This document shows positions 22,172-34,278 of a stretch of 64,000 nt of DNA, piece by piece (the first letter of the stretch is position 1; every line of letters begins with the position of its first letter). A program made the translations under genes and the position numbers. The notes beneath the pieces are model-generated. The model searched no databases. It saw nothing but the letters and a program-made list of their open reading frames with translations, and was not told the DNA's origin. This DNA comes from Gentiana macrophylla (Eukaryota > Streptophyta > Magnoliopsida > Gentianales > Gentianaceae), in NCBI GenBank assembly GCA_026214975.1, contig CM047806.1, positions 82,755,599 to 82,819,598 on the forward strand. The letters are read 5' to 3'.

Positions 22172-22771
22172 TGATGTGCCTAAATCATACTTCGGTTCGC
22201 GGATCCTTATTCGGGTCTGACCGGCCACCGATATTAGTGGATGAGGCCACCGGCCATTACAGGCCACGAGCTCGCAATCCAAATTAGAGCCGCAAGCCTT
22301 CGGATCAGTTCCAAGCCCTCAACCTTATGCGACGACAAAAGGGATTAAGGGGCCGACACGCGATCTCATTTAATAAACGGGTCCGCCAGTGACCTCGACC
22401 ATAATATCTAGAGGAAGAACTACCTCAAGTCCAGTGAGACAATGATACAGGGATCGGTTCCACTACGAGCCCGCTACTATAGCTAAATATCTATTATATA
22501 CTGTATGTCCTCAATTGTAAATAATCCGACTCTAGTCGGTGGCTCGCTCTATAAATAGGGGAGCGTGTAACCCATTTAAAGCCCGGATCATAATCTATAA
22601 ATAGATGGCAAAGCCAAATTGCCCCCGTCCTCTTCTCTTAAAAAGCACCACCGCCGGAATCCATTGCCGCCACCGGGCACCACCGGCTAACACCACTTTT
22701 ATACACATTTATATCCAGATATCCTACATATAATCACCGCTAAAAAAACCGTGATGATTTCAACATCATCA
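22172..22771 (+). mobile_element. LARD 3' LTR (600 bp)
   Basis: It matches 8239-8837 and ends TCAACATCATCA, followed by the duplicated CTAAG. Confidence 0.9.
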
Positions 22772-22776
22772 CTAAG

Positions 22777-22920
22777 TTAGTCCTATGGAGAAAGTGGAAG
22801 CTAACAAGCCAAGTGGATTATTTCAAAACTTTCCACAAGGAAGATACAAAAATTGAAGAAGAATATCGGTTTCATGACAAAAGAAGAAAGTATATCTTAG
22901 TTACACAAAGAGTTGAATAG
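22777..22920 (+). pseudogene. Envelope-like ORF of the older copia element, 3' end
   Basis: The reading frame left open at the LARD insertion (8238) continues here after one copy of CTAAG and ends at TAG (22918-22920), still Lys/Glu-rich. That shows the LARD inserted into a frame that was open locally at that time. The remaining 120 bp up to the PPT are non-coding. Confidence 0.6.
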
Positions 22921-23042
22921 TTTTTATTTCAGTTTATTTATTATGTGTAACTTGATCCAGTTTTAGCAAATTCTTCCAGTTTCTAGTTTTACTTTGTTTT
23001 GCATTGTTATTATCTTTAAGCTTTTCTTTTGAGGAGGGTTTT

Positions 23043-23065
23043 GGCATCATCAAAAATGGGGAAAT
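23043..23065 (+). other. Polypurine tract of the older copia element
   Basis: GGCATCATCAAAAATGGGGA plus AAT directly precedes TGTTGGAAATA. It closely resembles the PPT of the Sirevirus-like element at 28939. Confidence 0.8.
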
Positions 23066-24865
23066 TGTTGGAAATAAAATTTAGTTTTGATGATGATTCA
23101 TCTCATTTAAGTATATGTTTGTTTACACCCCGTTGATGAAGTGCTGAAACTAGCTGTTATAGTGAAAGGCTAAAAGATGTCTAGAACTGAATATATAAGT
23201 TTTACTAGAGTCTGATAGTTGTATAGGTTATATCAGACAAGAACTGTAATAGATAGAAGTGTCATAAAACTGAAAACTGGAAATCATCTAGAAAACTAGA
23301 ACTTAACATAAGACTGAAGATGTACACCTAGAACTGAAGTTCACTCAGAATTGAAGAAGGTAAGTTTGCTGAGGGACACAGACTCGGTTGACTTATCTAG
23401 AACTGAAGGCTGAGGGAAAAAACTTAGTATTTGAAGAACTGAGGGACACAGACTCAGTTGAAGAAGATTGAAGAACTGAGGGTTCAAACTCAGTTATGAA
23501 GATTTTAGCCGAGACTGTAAAGTTAGAATTCAGGTAAGTCTGTGATGGCCTGAACTGACTTTATGGATCTTGAAAAAAGACCTAAGTATGATAAGGACAA
23601 TGATATCTTAGATGATCTGTATAAGGAATGGTGTAATCTGATTCAGTCACATAAAATCGGATAAATAGAGTACTAAAATTTTGAAGAAGAGTAAAAACTC
23701 AGTTAATGCTCTAAGTCAGTTAACAAACTGAAAACTGACACACTCAGTATAAAACTGAACAAGACACTCAGTTTTATAGATAGACATCCAAGCAACTAAA
23801 AGTAAATTCGAACATTATAAATCAAGAATTTCTATTGGATGAAGATCTGACATGTTAGAACGGTCACTGACACCTGACACATGAAAATTTAGACGTTGAT
23901 ACAATTCAAATTCAAGCAAGATGAACGTTGGACCTCACACTAGAAATAGAGGACTTGGCATCAAGGATCAAACACCGAATTAACAAGATTACAAGCATTT
24001 TTGTGCACAAGTCTAGTTCATTGGAATTGTTATCAATATCTGCGCTCAACAAGATCATATCTAGATTTCTTCAAGTGTTCAAGCTACATCCATCATATCC
24101 AGATTTCGACACTTTGAAGAACCACAAGCAAGAATCAATTTATTGATTCTCAGCCCAACTTTGATTCTTAATCAAAGGTTTAGACTGTGAAGCAATCCGG
24201 TCAATGAGTTGCCAAGGACAGTTGTCATTTGCAGTCGGGAAGACTGTGTTTGTGGTTGTAGCTGGTGAAGATGCAACACAACCCTCTAAGGACCAGTGGT
24301 TCAAGCAGTTGAAGAGCAGCAATCCAACCTATTCTTTAGTTGTTTAGATAGTGACACTAGGGATTAGTCAAAGACTATCGTTTAGGACTTTTTGTAACAC
24401 CGTACCTCAAGGAGTTCTAGTGGAATTTTCCTCCTACATCGCAAGAGAAGAGTGGACTGACAGGATTACACCACCTGGAACCATTATAATTCTTGCTCTA
24501 CTTTCTTTATGCATTTACATTCTGTTATTTACTTTTACAGTATATTTGTTCATACAGCATACTGAAACTGATTGTCATAAGCATACACAGTTCACAAACT
24601 GACATTCACCAGAATTCAGTTTTGCATACTCAGCTTTTTCCTATAGAATCAACAAGATCCAGATAAAGGCTAAAACTTATATCCGCTGCCGGTTGACTCA
24701 GTGTTGTTATAAGTCAGTTTGACTTAGACTGAGCTTTGTCAGCTTAACTCCACACAAGTTAAAACTGAACCTTAATTGTGATAATCTAGTTTTTGGTGAC
24801 AAGTTTATTCAACCTCCCCCCCCCCCCCTCTCTAAACTTGTGTGAGCCTTTCCAAGGGACCAACA
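23066..24865 (+). mobile_element. 3' LTR of the older copia (Sirevirus-like) element, 1800 bp
   Basis: It starts TGTTGGAAATAAAATTTAG and ends CTTTCCAAGGGACCAACA. Internal decay is visible as repeated CTCAGTT/AACTGA-rich stretches (23390-23800). The 5' LTR is left of the window. The following AGCCG (24866-24870) is the likely target duplication but its partner is not in view. Confidence 0.82.
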
Positions 24866-25130
24866 AGCCGCCTTTGAAGGTTTGAGGCTTTTAGATCTTG
24901 ATGGCACTTTAAAGCCGGCTTTGAATGCTTGTGGCTTAGTAGGTATTCTTTTCTTCTTGGCGTTGGAGCAGGGGGTTTTGAAGCTTTTTTTCTCTGAATT
25001 TCTCATCTTTTGTTGTTGTTGATTTCCTCCATCCTTTTGTTGTTGCTCTCCTTGTCTTTTCCTTGATCTTTTTCTTGATCAACTTTGACCGTTGGCTTTT
25101 CCTTGTTCTTCGAGCCACAAGAATACATCA
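24866..25130. repeat. Direct repeat, copy 1 (gag C-terminal region)
   Basis: About 260 bp are repeated at 41925-42190 with roughly 90% identity by eye, starting AGCCGCCTTTGAAGG in both. The left end is set by the copia LTR, so the true extent is unknown. Confidence 0.85.
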
Positions 25131-26975
25131 TTTATCATCCGCATCAATGAACTCCTTATCTTGCCTTGTATTGATGATTTAGGGATTTTATTGAAAAATT
25201 CACAAGACTTCAGCAACAATTGGTGACATGAAGACAACTTTCACTTTGATAGGATCGAAGGTTCCAACGGTCATAGTACTGCTCCACCTATGAGACTTGA
25301 TTATGTGCATGATTTTTCTTCTTCAAGAAAGATCATTTTCATCGCCTAGGAAATTTCTTTGCTTTTAAAGACAAAGAAATTCTCGATAATGTACCTCATC
25401 AAGAAGTGATGTTTGCAACATTTTCCTTTGTCTGCTTTTGCATCATCTTTGAGGCACTTGGTTGAGGAAAGATCAATGAGTTTGATTGGAGAAACTCGTC
25501 AAAGTCTGACACGACGTCGGAATGAAGAAAATGATACTTCTTTATTTTTTTTCCTCTAGAGTTTGTTGTCACCTTTTTGTTGTGACTATTCGGTCTTTGT
25601 TCCTTCAAACATTTTTGAAGACTGGAATCCACATATTTGTAGCCATGGACTCTTTGCGTTTAGATTTTGAAGTTGCTTTGGCGATTTTTCAAATCTCTTA
25701 CTTCTCATTCCCTTCTTAAGGGTCTTGAAAAGAAGCTTGACCTCTATTTGCGGCGATGCCCAACTTTATGTCATGAGCACGAGAAGTCAATATTCGAAGG
25801 ACTTTGGCTGAATTCCCTTAAGGATGTATTGGAGACTTCACTTCACATTTCAATGGTCGAAGACTCAAAAATCCGTTCTTTGCATTGAAACGTAGGATCT
25901 TACATCTGTCGATGTAACCAACAACATTTCCCTCTCTCCATTGTCCAGAGTTAGTCAGTTCTACCAAGCTGATGATTCTACGAGTGTTGTAGAAATCGTT
26001 AAAGAAGACTTGATCCAATTGTTCCCAAGGGTCAAGAAAGACTGGGGAGAGAAAATGTACCCACCAACGACACTTCCTTTTAAAGAATGCACAAACCGCT
26101 TCACTAGAAAAACTTCACAGGTCACATCATTGTTGCAAGTTTCGATGAATGGGCCACATGTTAGATGGGGTTTCCTTTTCCTATCAAATTACTAGAACTT
26201 TGAAGGATGATTGCTGGCTGGCCTTCTCAAGCTTTCAGAATAGGTCTTGGATGATTTGGTGGTCCCTCCAATGTTGTCTTGGATTGCTTCTATGATGAAC
26301 CTTTCAATTGAATGATTGGAATTGGTGTCGGCAGAGGAAATCATCAGATCACCAATTGGGATGAAAGACTTGGAAGTTTTATATTGTAAAGTGCCAACAT
26401 AAGCAGCATTCAAGTTATTTGCCTAGGTGGAGGGCTAGAGATCTTCTTGATCTTTAGAGATGTTTTCTGGGGCAACCCTCAAGTTATTCTCCAAGTGAAA
26501 AGACCTGAAGGCTTCTTGACATTGGAGGTGACACTGAGTTCGTCGTCATCATCATGTACAACTTATTTTGCCTTACTTGCATCTCCAACAGAATCAAGCT
26601 TACTGGCGAGCTTCACGATTTGCATGTCTTGAGTCTGAATATGTGACATGAGAGCTTCAACAGCCTTATGGGAGGTTGGCAATATGCTCCTCCAGGATGG
26701 TGGAATTCATCATCATGACGTCTGCGGCCATTGGCTACGAGGATCTATTAGAAGTTTCATGTGGAAAAAAAAACGGTGGAGGCCAAACTCCTTTGACATG
26801 CTTTGAATCATAGGTCCAGAAGGTTGTCAGTGATATGAGGAAACAACCTTAGCAACAACTTTGTGGCAGCACCTTTTGAAACAACAGCCTTCACAGCGCC
26901 ACCTTTGAAGCGAAATACTTTTGAAGTATCCTTCAAAGTAGAATCCTTTGATGCGGTAAAAGCCTTTGGTGCCAT
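24866..26975 (-). pseudogene. Ty3/gypsy gag, heavily decayed
   Basis: The - strand frame starts MAPKAFTASKDS at 26975, 37 bp after a gypsy-type PBS. Downstream pieces in several frames match the plant gypsy gag pattern: KRFVHSLKGS (about 26090), then FYNTRRIISLVELTNSGQW and VVGYIDR (26018-25818). A Lys/Gln-rich C-terminal stretch lies at about 25118-24870. Stops and shifts occur throughout. No pol is visible before the copia LTR cuts it off at 24866. Confidence 0.7.
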
Positions 26976-27011
26976 TTTCTCTTGACTATACTTTTTTCTC
27001 AAGGAGAGATT

Positions 27012-27036
27012 GGTCCCACTGGGCCTGCCAGAAATT
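27012..27036 (-). other. Gypsy primer-binding site
   Basis: The - strand reads TTTCTGGCAGGCCCAGTGGG just after the LTR end GTGTTACA. TGGCACGCCCAGTGGGAC-type sites are common in plant gypsy elements. Confidence 0.6.
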
Positions 27037-27230
27037 TGTAACACAAATTGTCTTGCAATTAAACTAAAAGAAAGACAAGAAAATTGTGACAAATATAATT
27101 TTATTAATTTCAAAATTGCAGTGGGTACAATCTCTGGAAATTTCCCTATATCCACGGGATGCCTTTAATTCTTCTTTTGTTTTCCGAGGGACTTGTTCTC
27201 GGACCTTGTCGGTATTCCTCCAATTCGTGG
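27037..27230 (-). mobile_element. Gypsy 5' LTR fragment, split by the Sirevirus
   Basis: It starts TGTAACACAAATTG on the + strand, next to the PBS. It is interrupted at 27230 by the 13.9-kb element and resumes at 41127. The outer end of this LTR was not found. Confidence 0.6.
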
Positions 27231-28938
27231 TGTTGGTCCCTTGAAAAGGTTTTGGTTAAGTTTAGAGGGGGGGTGAATAAACTTAACACTTAAAACTTTG
27301 AGTTAACAAATTGCAACTTCAAGCAGTCATCGATACTTGATGAGTCTCTGCGATACCTCGATAGCCTCTTGACGATAAATGATGAGTCTACTGATAGTTG
27401 AGTTTGTTGAATTTGTGCAGGGGAATTATATCAAAATTAAGCCTTAATACTTGTTGTTAAATATGATACTAAGTATTAGATGCTCAGTAGTGTATGTGTG
27501 TGATTTCAGTTGCTAGATTCAGTAGGTTGATGTGTAAAATAAACTAAGTGCAGAATGTAAATGCTGAAAGTAAGTAGGCGGATTTTATAGTGGTTCCAGG
27601 TGGTGTAATCCTGTCATTCCACTCTTCTCCTGTGATGTTGGAGGAAATTCACTAGAGATCTTTGATGTAGCTGTTACAAAGATTCCTAAGTTGCTTGTCC
27701 TTCACCAATAACTATGGCTTCACAAACTAAAGCGGGAGAAAGTAGAATTGTCGCTCCCGAGTCTTCCACTCGTCCTTGAAGGGTAGAATTGCCTCTTCAC
27801 CAGCTCCACCACAAACAACAGTCTTTCACACAACTGTGCTTCACTGTCTTCAGCAGGTTCTTTATAAAATAAAGATTGAATCAAATAAATGATTCGATTG
27901 CAAAGCACTTGATTAGGATGATATAATCGGCAGACTTGCGTCTTCAAGTGTGTATGCTTGATGTAGCTTGAATGCTGAGAATACACTTGAAGAATTTCTC
28001 TGGATCGATAGCTTTAAGTTCAAACAAGTTCAAGGTGTGTTTTCGATTCGAAAAATATCTCTTCAAAGTTTATCAATTTTCATCTTCTTGTTTCTGAGTT
28101 GAAAGTCCTCTATTTATAGGTAGGAGAACATGTGACTTGTATTTGAAATTCAAATGTAACCGTTCCTTGTTTTTGTCCCATCTGATTTGCTTTCTGTCAC
28201 TATTCATAGGGATCGATAATCGCCTGAATTCCTTTTGATGATCTGCAAATCTGTCCACCCTTTGACTTATAACCATTGGATAAAGATCTGAATCATCCCA
28301 ACGTTCTTTTAATCCCAGCCTTTTATTTGCTTGATAAGTCAGAGGTAGTTGGCTGTCCTTATCCATGTAATCTTCCAATATAATCTTGAATTAATCGAGG
28401 TATATTATCGCGAGTTCATCGATCTCTTTGAGATACCCATCAGTCTGCTAAATTGCAATTTGCTGTGTATGAAATACGATGCAGCTGACTTCTTTTATCT
28501 AACTTTTATTTGTGAAGTTAGATTACACCTTTTTAAAATATAACCAAGTTCCAAACATCATCCAACTTATGGAACTTAGACCTTGTACACAAGGTATATG
28601 TAATCAGTTTAGGTCATCACAGACTTGCCTAAATTCTGATTCCATATCCTTGACTTAAATTACTAAGTTTGATCCCTTAGCCTTCAGAATCGCGAGTTTG
28701 AGCCTCACCTTCCGATCTTCAAAGAGTTCCGGAAAAGTCTCACTGACCTAACTCCCCATCGATATTGACTCATCACTGATATGAATCAGTGAGACCATTC
28801 TGATGCTTGTTTGATCAAACCTATTTATGAATCAAACTCTAATAAACCTATACATTTGATCTAGACATCTTTTGCCTTTGCACTATAACAAATGTTAGTC
28901 CGGCACTCATCATCAAAACAAAGAAATAAGTCCAACAA
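27231..28938 (-). mobile_element. Sirevirus 3' LTR (1708 bp)
   Basis: The + strand starts TGTTGGTCCCTTGAAAAGG and ends TAAGTCCAACA. It is collinear with 39426-41121. Differences cluster at places where one LTR reads CTG/CAG triplets and the other CG-containing or shortened sequence. Confidence 0.92.
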
Positions 28939-28964
28939 TTTCCCCCTTTTTGGTGATGATGCCA
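28939..28964 (-). other. Sirevirus polypurine tract
   Basis: The - strand reads CACCAAAAAGGGGGAAAT directly before the LTR start TGTTGGAC. Confidence 0.85.
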
Positions 28965-29102
28965 ATACCCTCACCTAACAGCAAAGCAAAAAGATATAAA
29001 ACAAAAATAGAGCAAATTCATTCATCTTTCATTATAATCATTTGTTCAAAGATATTACAGTCTAGAATCAGCAAAAACATAATGCAGTTAAAGTATGCTG
29101 AT

Positions 29103-32100
29103 CTACTGTCTTCTTTCCATTTCTTGTCTAGCTTTCTCTACTTGTTCTTGGTATTCTCTGATTTCTCTCACCATATCTCTCATCCAATCATTCTCAATCA
29201 GAGAGAAGTCAATATGAGGATTTACTTGTTTCCACCAATGCCATGCTTCAGGTAGAGTAAGGGATATTTGATTTACCCTGAAGCCTAACCTCATATACAC
29301 TTCTTTAAATTCATTCACTGAATCCTTTGCCTTTGTGGTAGGTATACCTATTCCACTTCTACCACCTCTTGTGTTTGGCCCTCATGGATTTGATTCTTGC
29401 TTCCCAAAACTTTAGTCCCAAAAATGAGTTCAGACCTTCATGAAATCCCTTGTCATGATAGGGTCTATGTCTGTTATTGTATACCTTCTTGTATTGTTGG
29501 AGAAGCTCATCAGTGAGTGGAAGTCCGCTGAGTCTTTGGTTGTCTGAAAGCATTTGTATCAACTTCCCATCTCTTCTTTGCAAAAATTCAGCAGCTTCTT
29601 TTGCTTCGTTGTTGCCTCTTCCCTTATTGACATCATCAACAAACCGGGAAAGAGCCATGCACACTCTCTTGTGTGATAACTAGGTTGTTCGATTTGTCCT
29701 TCAATAATTTCGATCCTAGTATCAATTGTCTTTGATCCTTTCGTGCATTGTTTGCTCCAACAGTTATCCTCTCAAGAAGTTTAGGATCAAGCACAACCAA
29801 GTTGTTGTGTAGCAAAGAGCTCAAGCAGTTCAGGGGTTTCAAACAAGCTTGTCAAGTTTTTGATGAATGGATATAAATTGATCTTTCAAAACTTTTCTTT
29901 CAATGTATTTCCTTGCTTGATTCCCTCACATCTAGCATCATATTATTGATGAGATTTTGAGTAGATGTGAAATTTGAAGCAATCAGATATCGCTAGATTG
30001 TCTGCTCATTCACCGATTTCATCGACTCTTCAAATCTCTCTTCTTGTCTATCCAGCTTGAGTTCTCAAGCTGTTGCATATCATGCCTCATGCAGTCCTTA
30101 TCTCATTCAAAACTTCTAACTGGTACCTCACCGGTCATTCTTCCACCAAGAGCCTCATCAAGAGCTCCTCAACATTGTATCTGTGGGCTCTCGATTGCTC
30201 ACGACCATTGCCCAACTCCTATCTAATCCAAAGCAGGATTAGGTCCTTGATATTCTTCTAAGATAGGATCAATGGCTGGTTCTTCAAAAATAGGTACAAA
30301 TGCCTGTGGGGGATCAATATCAACCTTTTCTTCTTCATGCATTTGGAACTCCTCATCACTAAAGTCATAGTCCAGCAGCTGCTCATCCTCATTAACAGCA
30401 GTCTGCTGACCATCTTTCCCTTTAATGGTCTTGACTCCAATAGGCTCCACTACAGCAGCCTCTTGAACAACAACAGGGGTTTCCTCCAAACCCAAAACTG
30501 GTTCCAACCTTTGTCCAGGTGTTGTTTGTAACTCAAAGAAACTGCACCTCATGTTCCAACTCGTGTCAGTGTGTGTTTATAACCCAAAGAACCTGTACCT
30601 CCTCTTCAATTCCTTGATCAGGAGCTGTTTGGACCTCAGCGGCTTGAACCTCATGTGTCACTGGTTGAGGATTGAATATAGCCTCATTATCCACTTGGAA
30701 TCCTTCAGCATGACCAATCTTGGTTAGGATAATGGCAGTTTTGGATAAAGTACCCTCAGTGTCAAATCCATCTTGATATTGACAGGAGTCCTCTGAACTA
30801 GCACTTGGCTCAATATAATCAGTAACCTTCTCTTCATCCAAATCAAGACTGTTGAGCTTGAGTTTGTGCAGTAGGCTCTACAACATGGAATGTATTTGAT
30901 TCATCAGCTAGCCTACTAGCACTTAAATTGACTCCATCATTGATCAATGCCTCCAGATCATCCATGGTGAGATCCTGCAGATCCTCATCCATCTCTCCTG
31001 TCTGCTGGCCCTCAGCAGACTTGCCAGTATCAGTGGACTGTTGTGCAGGTGGTTCTTTCAACATTGCAGTCCCATTGGTTCCTCCTGGTCCAGAGGGAAA
31101 ATCACCTCTAGAATCTGATGATGAGGATGAATCATCATTGTCATCTCTTGGATCCCTAAACTTGATACCCTCCTCTTTCTGTTGTTCATCAAACAAGTCC
31201 ATCAGCCTTGATTGTAATAAAGAAGTATCAATCAGATCCAGCAAGCTCTCCACTCCCAATTTCTCAAAAACCCATTCTTCAAAGTCCATCATAGTTTCAG
31301 CAGAGGTTTTGTTTCTTATAAAATCCAAACTTCCATTGGAAGTAATCACCACCAGCAGGAGTTTTGGATCAACATACCCCCTCCTTCCTCTTCTTTTCAT
31401 GTTTTTCATAGTAGGGTGAATGATCCTCTGGAGTCTGTTGTTCTTACCTTGTCGACCTTCAAAGGTCTCAACAAGTAAGTTCAAAGTTTCTTCTACAGAT
31501 GCTTCAAGGTCAGTAGGTTGCTGAGGTTGTATATTTGTACCTACTACTTCCATCTGTATAACACTTGGTTCCCCCTGACTTACATGCTCATCGGTAGAGG
31601 TTAGCAAAGCAGATCGCTCTTCCCCCGAGTTCTTGCAACACTTGCGGTGGTCTTCAACCAATTCTTCAACTACCACAGCAGGTTCAGGTTCAATGGTTTG
31701 CTGTGGGTCTTCTACAAGTTGCTCAACAACAACTTGTGCTTTGCATCGATAGATTTAGCAGATTCCACAAAGAGCTCAGTGTGCGATGAAGCTGTCTGTG
31801 TTTCTTCCATGTGATTGCTCAACAACAACCTGTTCACTTTCAATAGACTTAGCAGCCTTAGTTGAGGATTCAACAACATCAACAGCAGGTTCAATCTCAG
31901 TAGTCTGCTGTGACTCTTCAGCAGGTTGCTCAACAACAACCTCTGCTTCCTCATTAGGCTTGATAATTGTCAATGGCTCAGCATCAATAGCCTCTCCTTC
32001 TTCTTCTACTTCTTCTTCTACTGTTTCTTCTTCTTCTTGTGCCCTTTGAGCCTCTAAGATTTTCAATTGTTTCCCCTTTCCATGTTTCTTTTTCTGAGTG

Positions 32101-33219
32101 ATCTCTTTCCTTCTCTTGGAAAGTGGCTCAACTTCTTTTTCAATCACAGTATACTTCCTCTTTCTACTGGCTTCCTTCTGTTGTTCCATCAGAATCTCAA
32201 CAATGCTTTTTCTTGCGGCTACAAAGCAGGTCGTGAATCTCAATTTCATTTGGACCCTCACAGACTCGGGTGATCAGGTCTTTGTTTGCTTCCTTGTTTT
32301 CTTAGGCTTTAATATCTCAAGTAATCTTCTTTGTATCTACACCTTTCTTTTCTCAATAGTTTTCTTTGGTGCAAAGAGGTTTGATGAGATTTAACAGCTT
32401 TGCTTGACTCGCTCACCACCAAGATCACCATCATCTCCATCACTATCATCATCGTGAGCCTCATCAAAGAACATCTTCATCATCATCCGCACCAGGAATA
32501 GCATAATCAATTTCCTTCTTGTATCTGGATTTATTAATCTTCTCAGATTCAATATCAGGAATCTTCAAGTGATTCAGCAGGGTCTGAACCATTAATCCTA
32601 AGGGTAAGGCCTTTGATTTCCTTTTCCCTTCTCTGTCCTCCTTGGCTACTTTCTTCATGTAATGAATGAAGTATCCAGCCCAATCGAATTTCAAACTTCT
32701 GTAGATAATCATCATCAGCTCTATCTTGGGTCCTGATAGAGTATCCATACTTCCAACCAGCCCCAATATATTCTTTGCAATGAGCTTGCTCAGCAGGTTG
32801 TACTCATATCCAATATGTCTCACATTGATGCCTGGAATTGATTTGATGGCTACATTTGTTTTGATTTTGTCAACAAAATCCATCTTGGATAGTCCCATTG
32901 CTTCAGGATTTACTGGACCATCCACTACTTCTTCAAAGCCAAAAACTTCCCTCAGTAGACTAGGAGAAACCTCAATCTCCTCAGCATTCACAGTTGTTTT
33001 GAATGCTTCACTTCCTTCTTCCACAACAATGTTTTTCCAAAAATCAATAACATTTGTGTATGAGATTGTTTCCAATCTTATATTGAGTATGTTTTCCAAT
33101 CCTGCAAACCTCCTTATTCTTCGACCAATGTTGATGGCCAAATCTGTTTTGTTTGCATCAACAACGAAGCCTCTAACACTTTGGCTTGATTCAATCTGGA
33201 CATCAATCTTTTCTGCCAT
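29103..33219 (-). pseudogene. Sirevirus envelope-like region, broken into many frames
   Basis: It starts MAEKIDVQIESSQSVRGFV at 33219. The first 251 residues form a globular-looking, mixed part (LLREVFGFEEVVDGP, IPGINVRHIGYEYNLLSKLI, KIELMMIIYRSLKFDWAGYF) resembling the plant transposon-associated domain. Further frames follow at 32261-31776, 31676-30843, 30841-30566, 30552-30223, 29842-29636, 29664-29359 and 29318-29103. They are very acidic or Glu/Gln/Ser-rich with coiled-coil tendency. A one-base shift near 32465 separates the first two. No signal peptide, fusion peptide or clear membrane anchor is seen, so 'envelope' is a positional name only. Function is unknown. Confidence 0.65.
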
Positions 33220-33880
33220 TGTTAAGAGAAATAAAAGATGAAGAAGATAGATTGTAAATCTGTGTTCACACAGTGTAAAAACAGAGATATGAATCTGAGA
33301 TTTTGCAAGTAGAGAAGATCTGCTGTGTGTAGGTCTGTATAAATAGACAGTGAGTAGTAGTAACTGTCAGTGCACGTACATTGATGTTAACCACGATTAA
33401 TCTGAATAAATGCGGTCTTGACACGTGTTCCATAAATCCTCCATAACATTTTGTAACCGTTAGATCGTGTTAACTATGGTAATAAAAGATAGAGTAAATA
33501 TCCCGCCAGACTGCTTTTTGACTTTAATAAAGTTTGACTGTGTAACGTTCCATTCAGCAGGGTTGTCCTCATCAGGGTAGGCTCAGCAGTCTGCTGATAA
33601 AGATGCTTCAGCAGGCTGCTGACAATGTTACTCTGCTGATCCTTGATTTTTTCTTGTTTTGTTCAATTGATAATACAAGATGAAGTTTAATACCAATGAC
33701 TGATATGTCAAGTGAGCTCACCCAACATGACAAAGACCAATCCCCTTGGCAACCTCATTTTCTCAATTGTCCAAACATAAGTACATGGAATTGTTGATAC
33801 CAATGACTAATCTGCTAAGTGAGCTCACCCAACATAGCAAAGACTAATCCCCTTGGTGAATTCCAGTACTCTGCTGATTA
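33220..33880 (-). other. Spacer between pol and envelope-like region, with a 60-bp direct repeat
   Basis: TACCAATGACTGATATGTCA starts a 60-bp block at 33691-33750, repeated at 33798-33857 with about 85% identity. Both end TCCCCTTGG. There is no ORF of note. A promoter or splice acceptor for the downstream ORF could lie here, but that is not shown. Confidence 0.6.
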
Positions 33881-34192
33881 TCAGTCAACTTTGATAATTC
33901 CCAATTCAGTCCTTAGCTTGGCAAATCTTTCACTATCAAGTGGTTTAGTGAAGATGTCAGCAAGTTGATCTTCAGTAGGGATGTATAGAACCACCACATC
34001 TTTCTTTTCAACATGATCTCTTATAAAATGATGTCTCACATCAATATGTTTGGTTCTTGAGTGCAAAACAGGATTTTCAGTGATTGCAATTGCACCTGTG
34101 TTGTCACACATGATTGAAATTTCCTTTTCTTCAATTCCATAATCCCTTAATCGTTGTCTTAACCACAAGACTTGTGCACAAAGAACTTCCAA
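33881..34192 (-). pseudogene. Sirevirus RNase H
   Basis: The copia-type RNase H end reads MCDNTGAIAITENPVLHSRT, HIDVRHHFIRDHVEKK, then TEDQLADIFTKPL. The catalytic Asp of CDN and the late Asp of DIFTKPL are present. The frame ends LGIIKVD. Its N-terminal part is in another frame upstream. Confidence 0.85.
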
Positions 34193-34278
34193 AGAAGAAT
34201 GTATTCAATTTTCAGCAGTAGAAGTTGATATTGAATTTGCTTTCTTGTGAACCATGAGACCGGTCTATTTCCCATTAA

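Larger units (their letters stand above)
8239..22771 (+). mobile_element. LARD-like non-autonomous LTR element (TSD CTAAG)
   Basis: The LTRs at 8239-8837 and 22172-22771 are about 95% alike by eye. Perfect 5-bp direct repeats CTAAG lie at 8234-8238 and 22772-22776. A degenerate tRNA-Asp PBS follows the left LTR and a PPT precedes the right one, so the element is on the + strand. Without the nested chromovirus (9358-18685) its internal region is about 4 kb. It holds no recognisable gag or pol, which fits a large retrotransposon derivative. Three tandem arrays fill its 3' half. Confidence 0.88.

Noticed and set aside
24818..24830. C-run as a regulatory quadruplex
   Set aside because: A single homopolymer run near the end of an LTR, most likely slippage or sequencing related.
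30928..31419. 163-codon + strand frame, and a 171-codon one at 32726-33241
   Set aside because: Both are antisense to the envelope-like region, whose - strand composition and start context are better.
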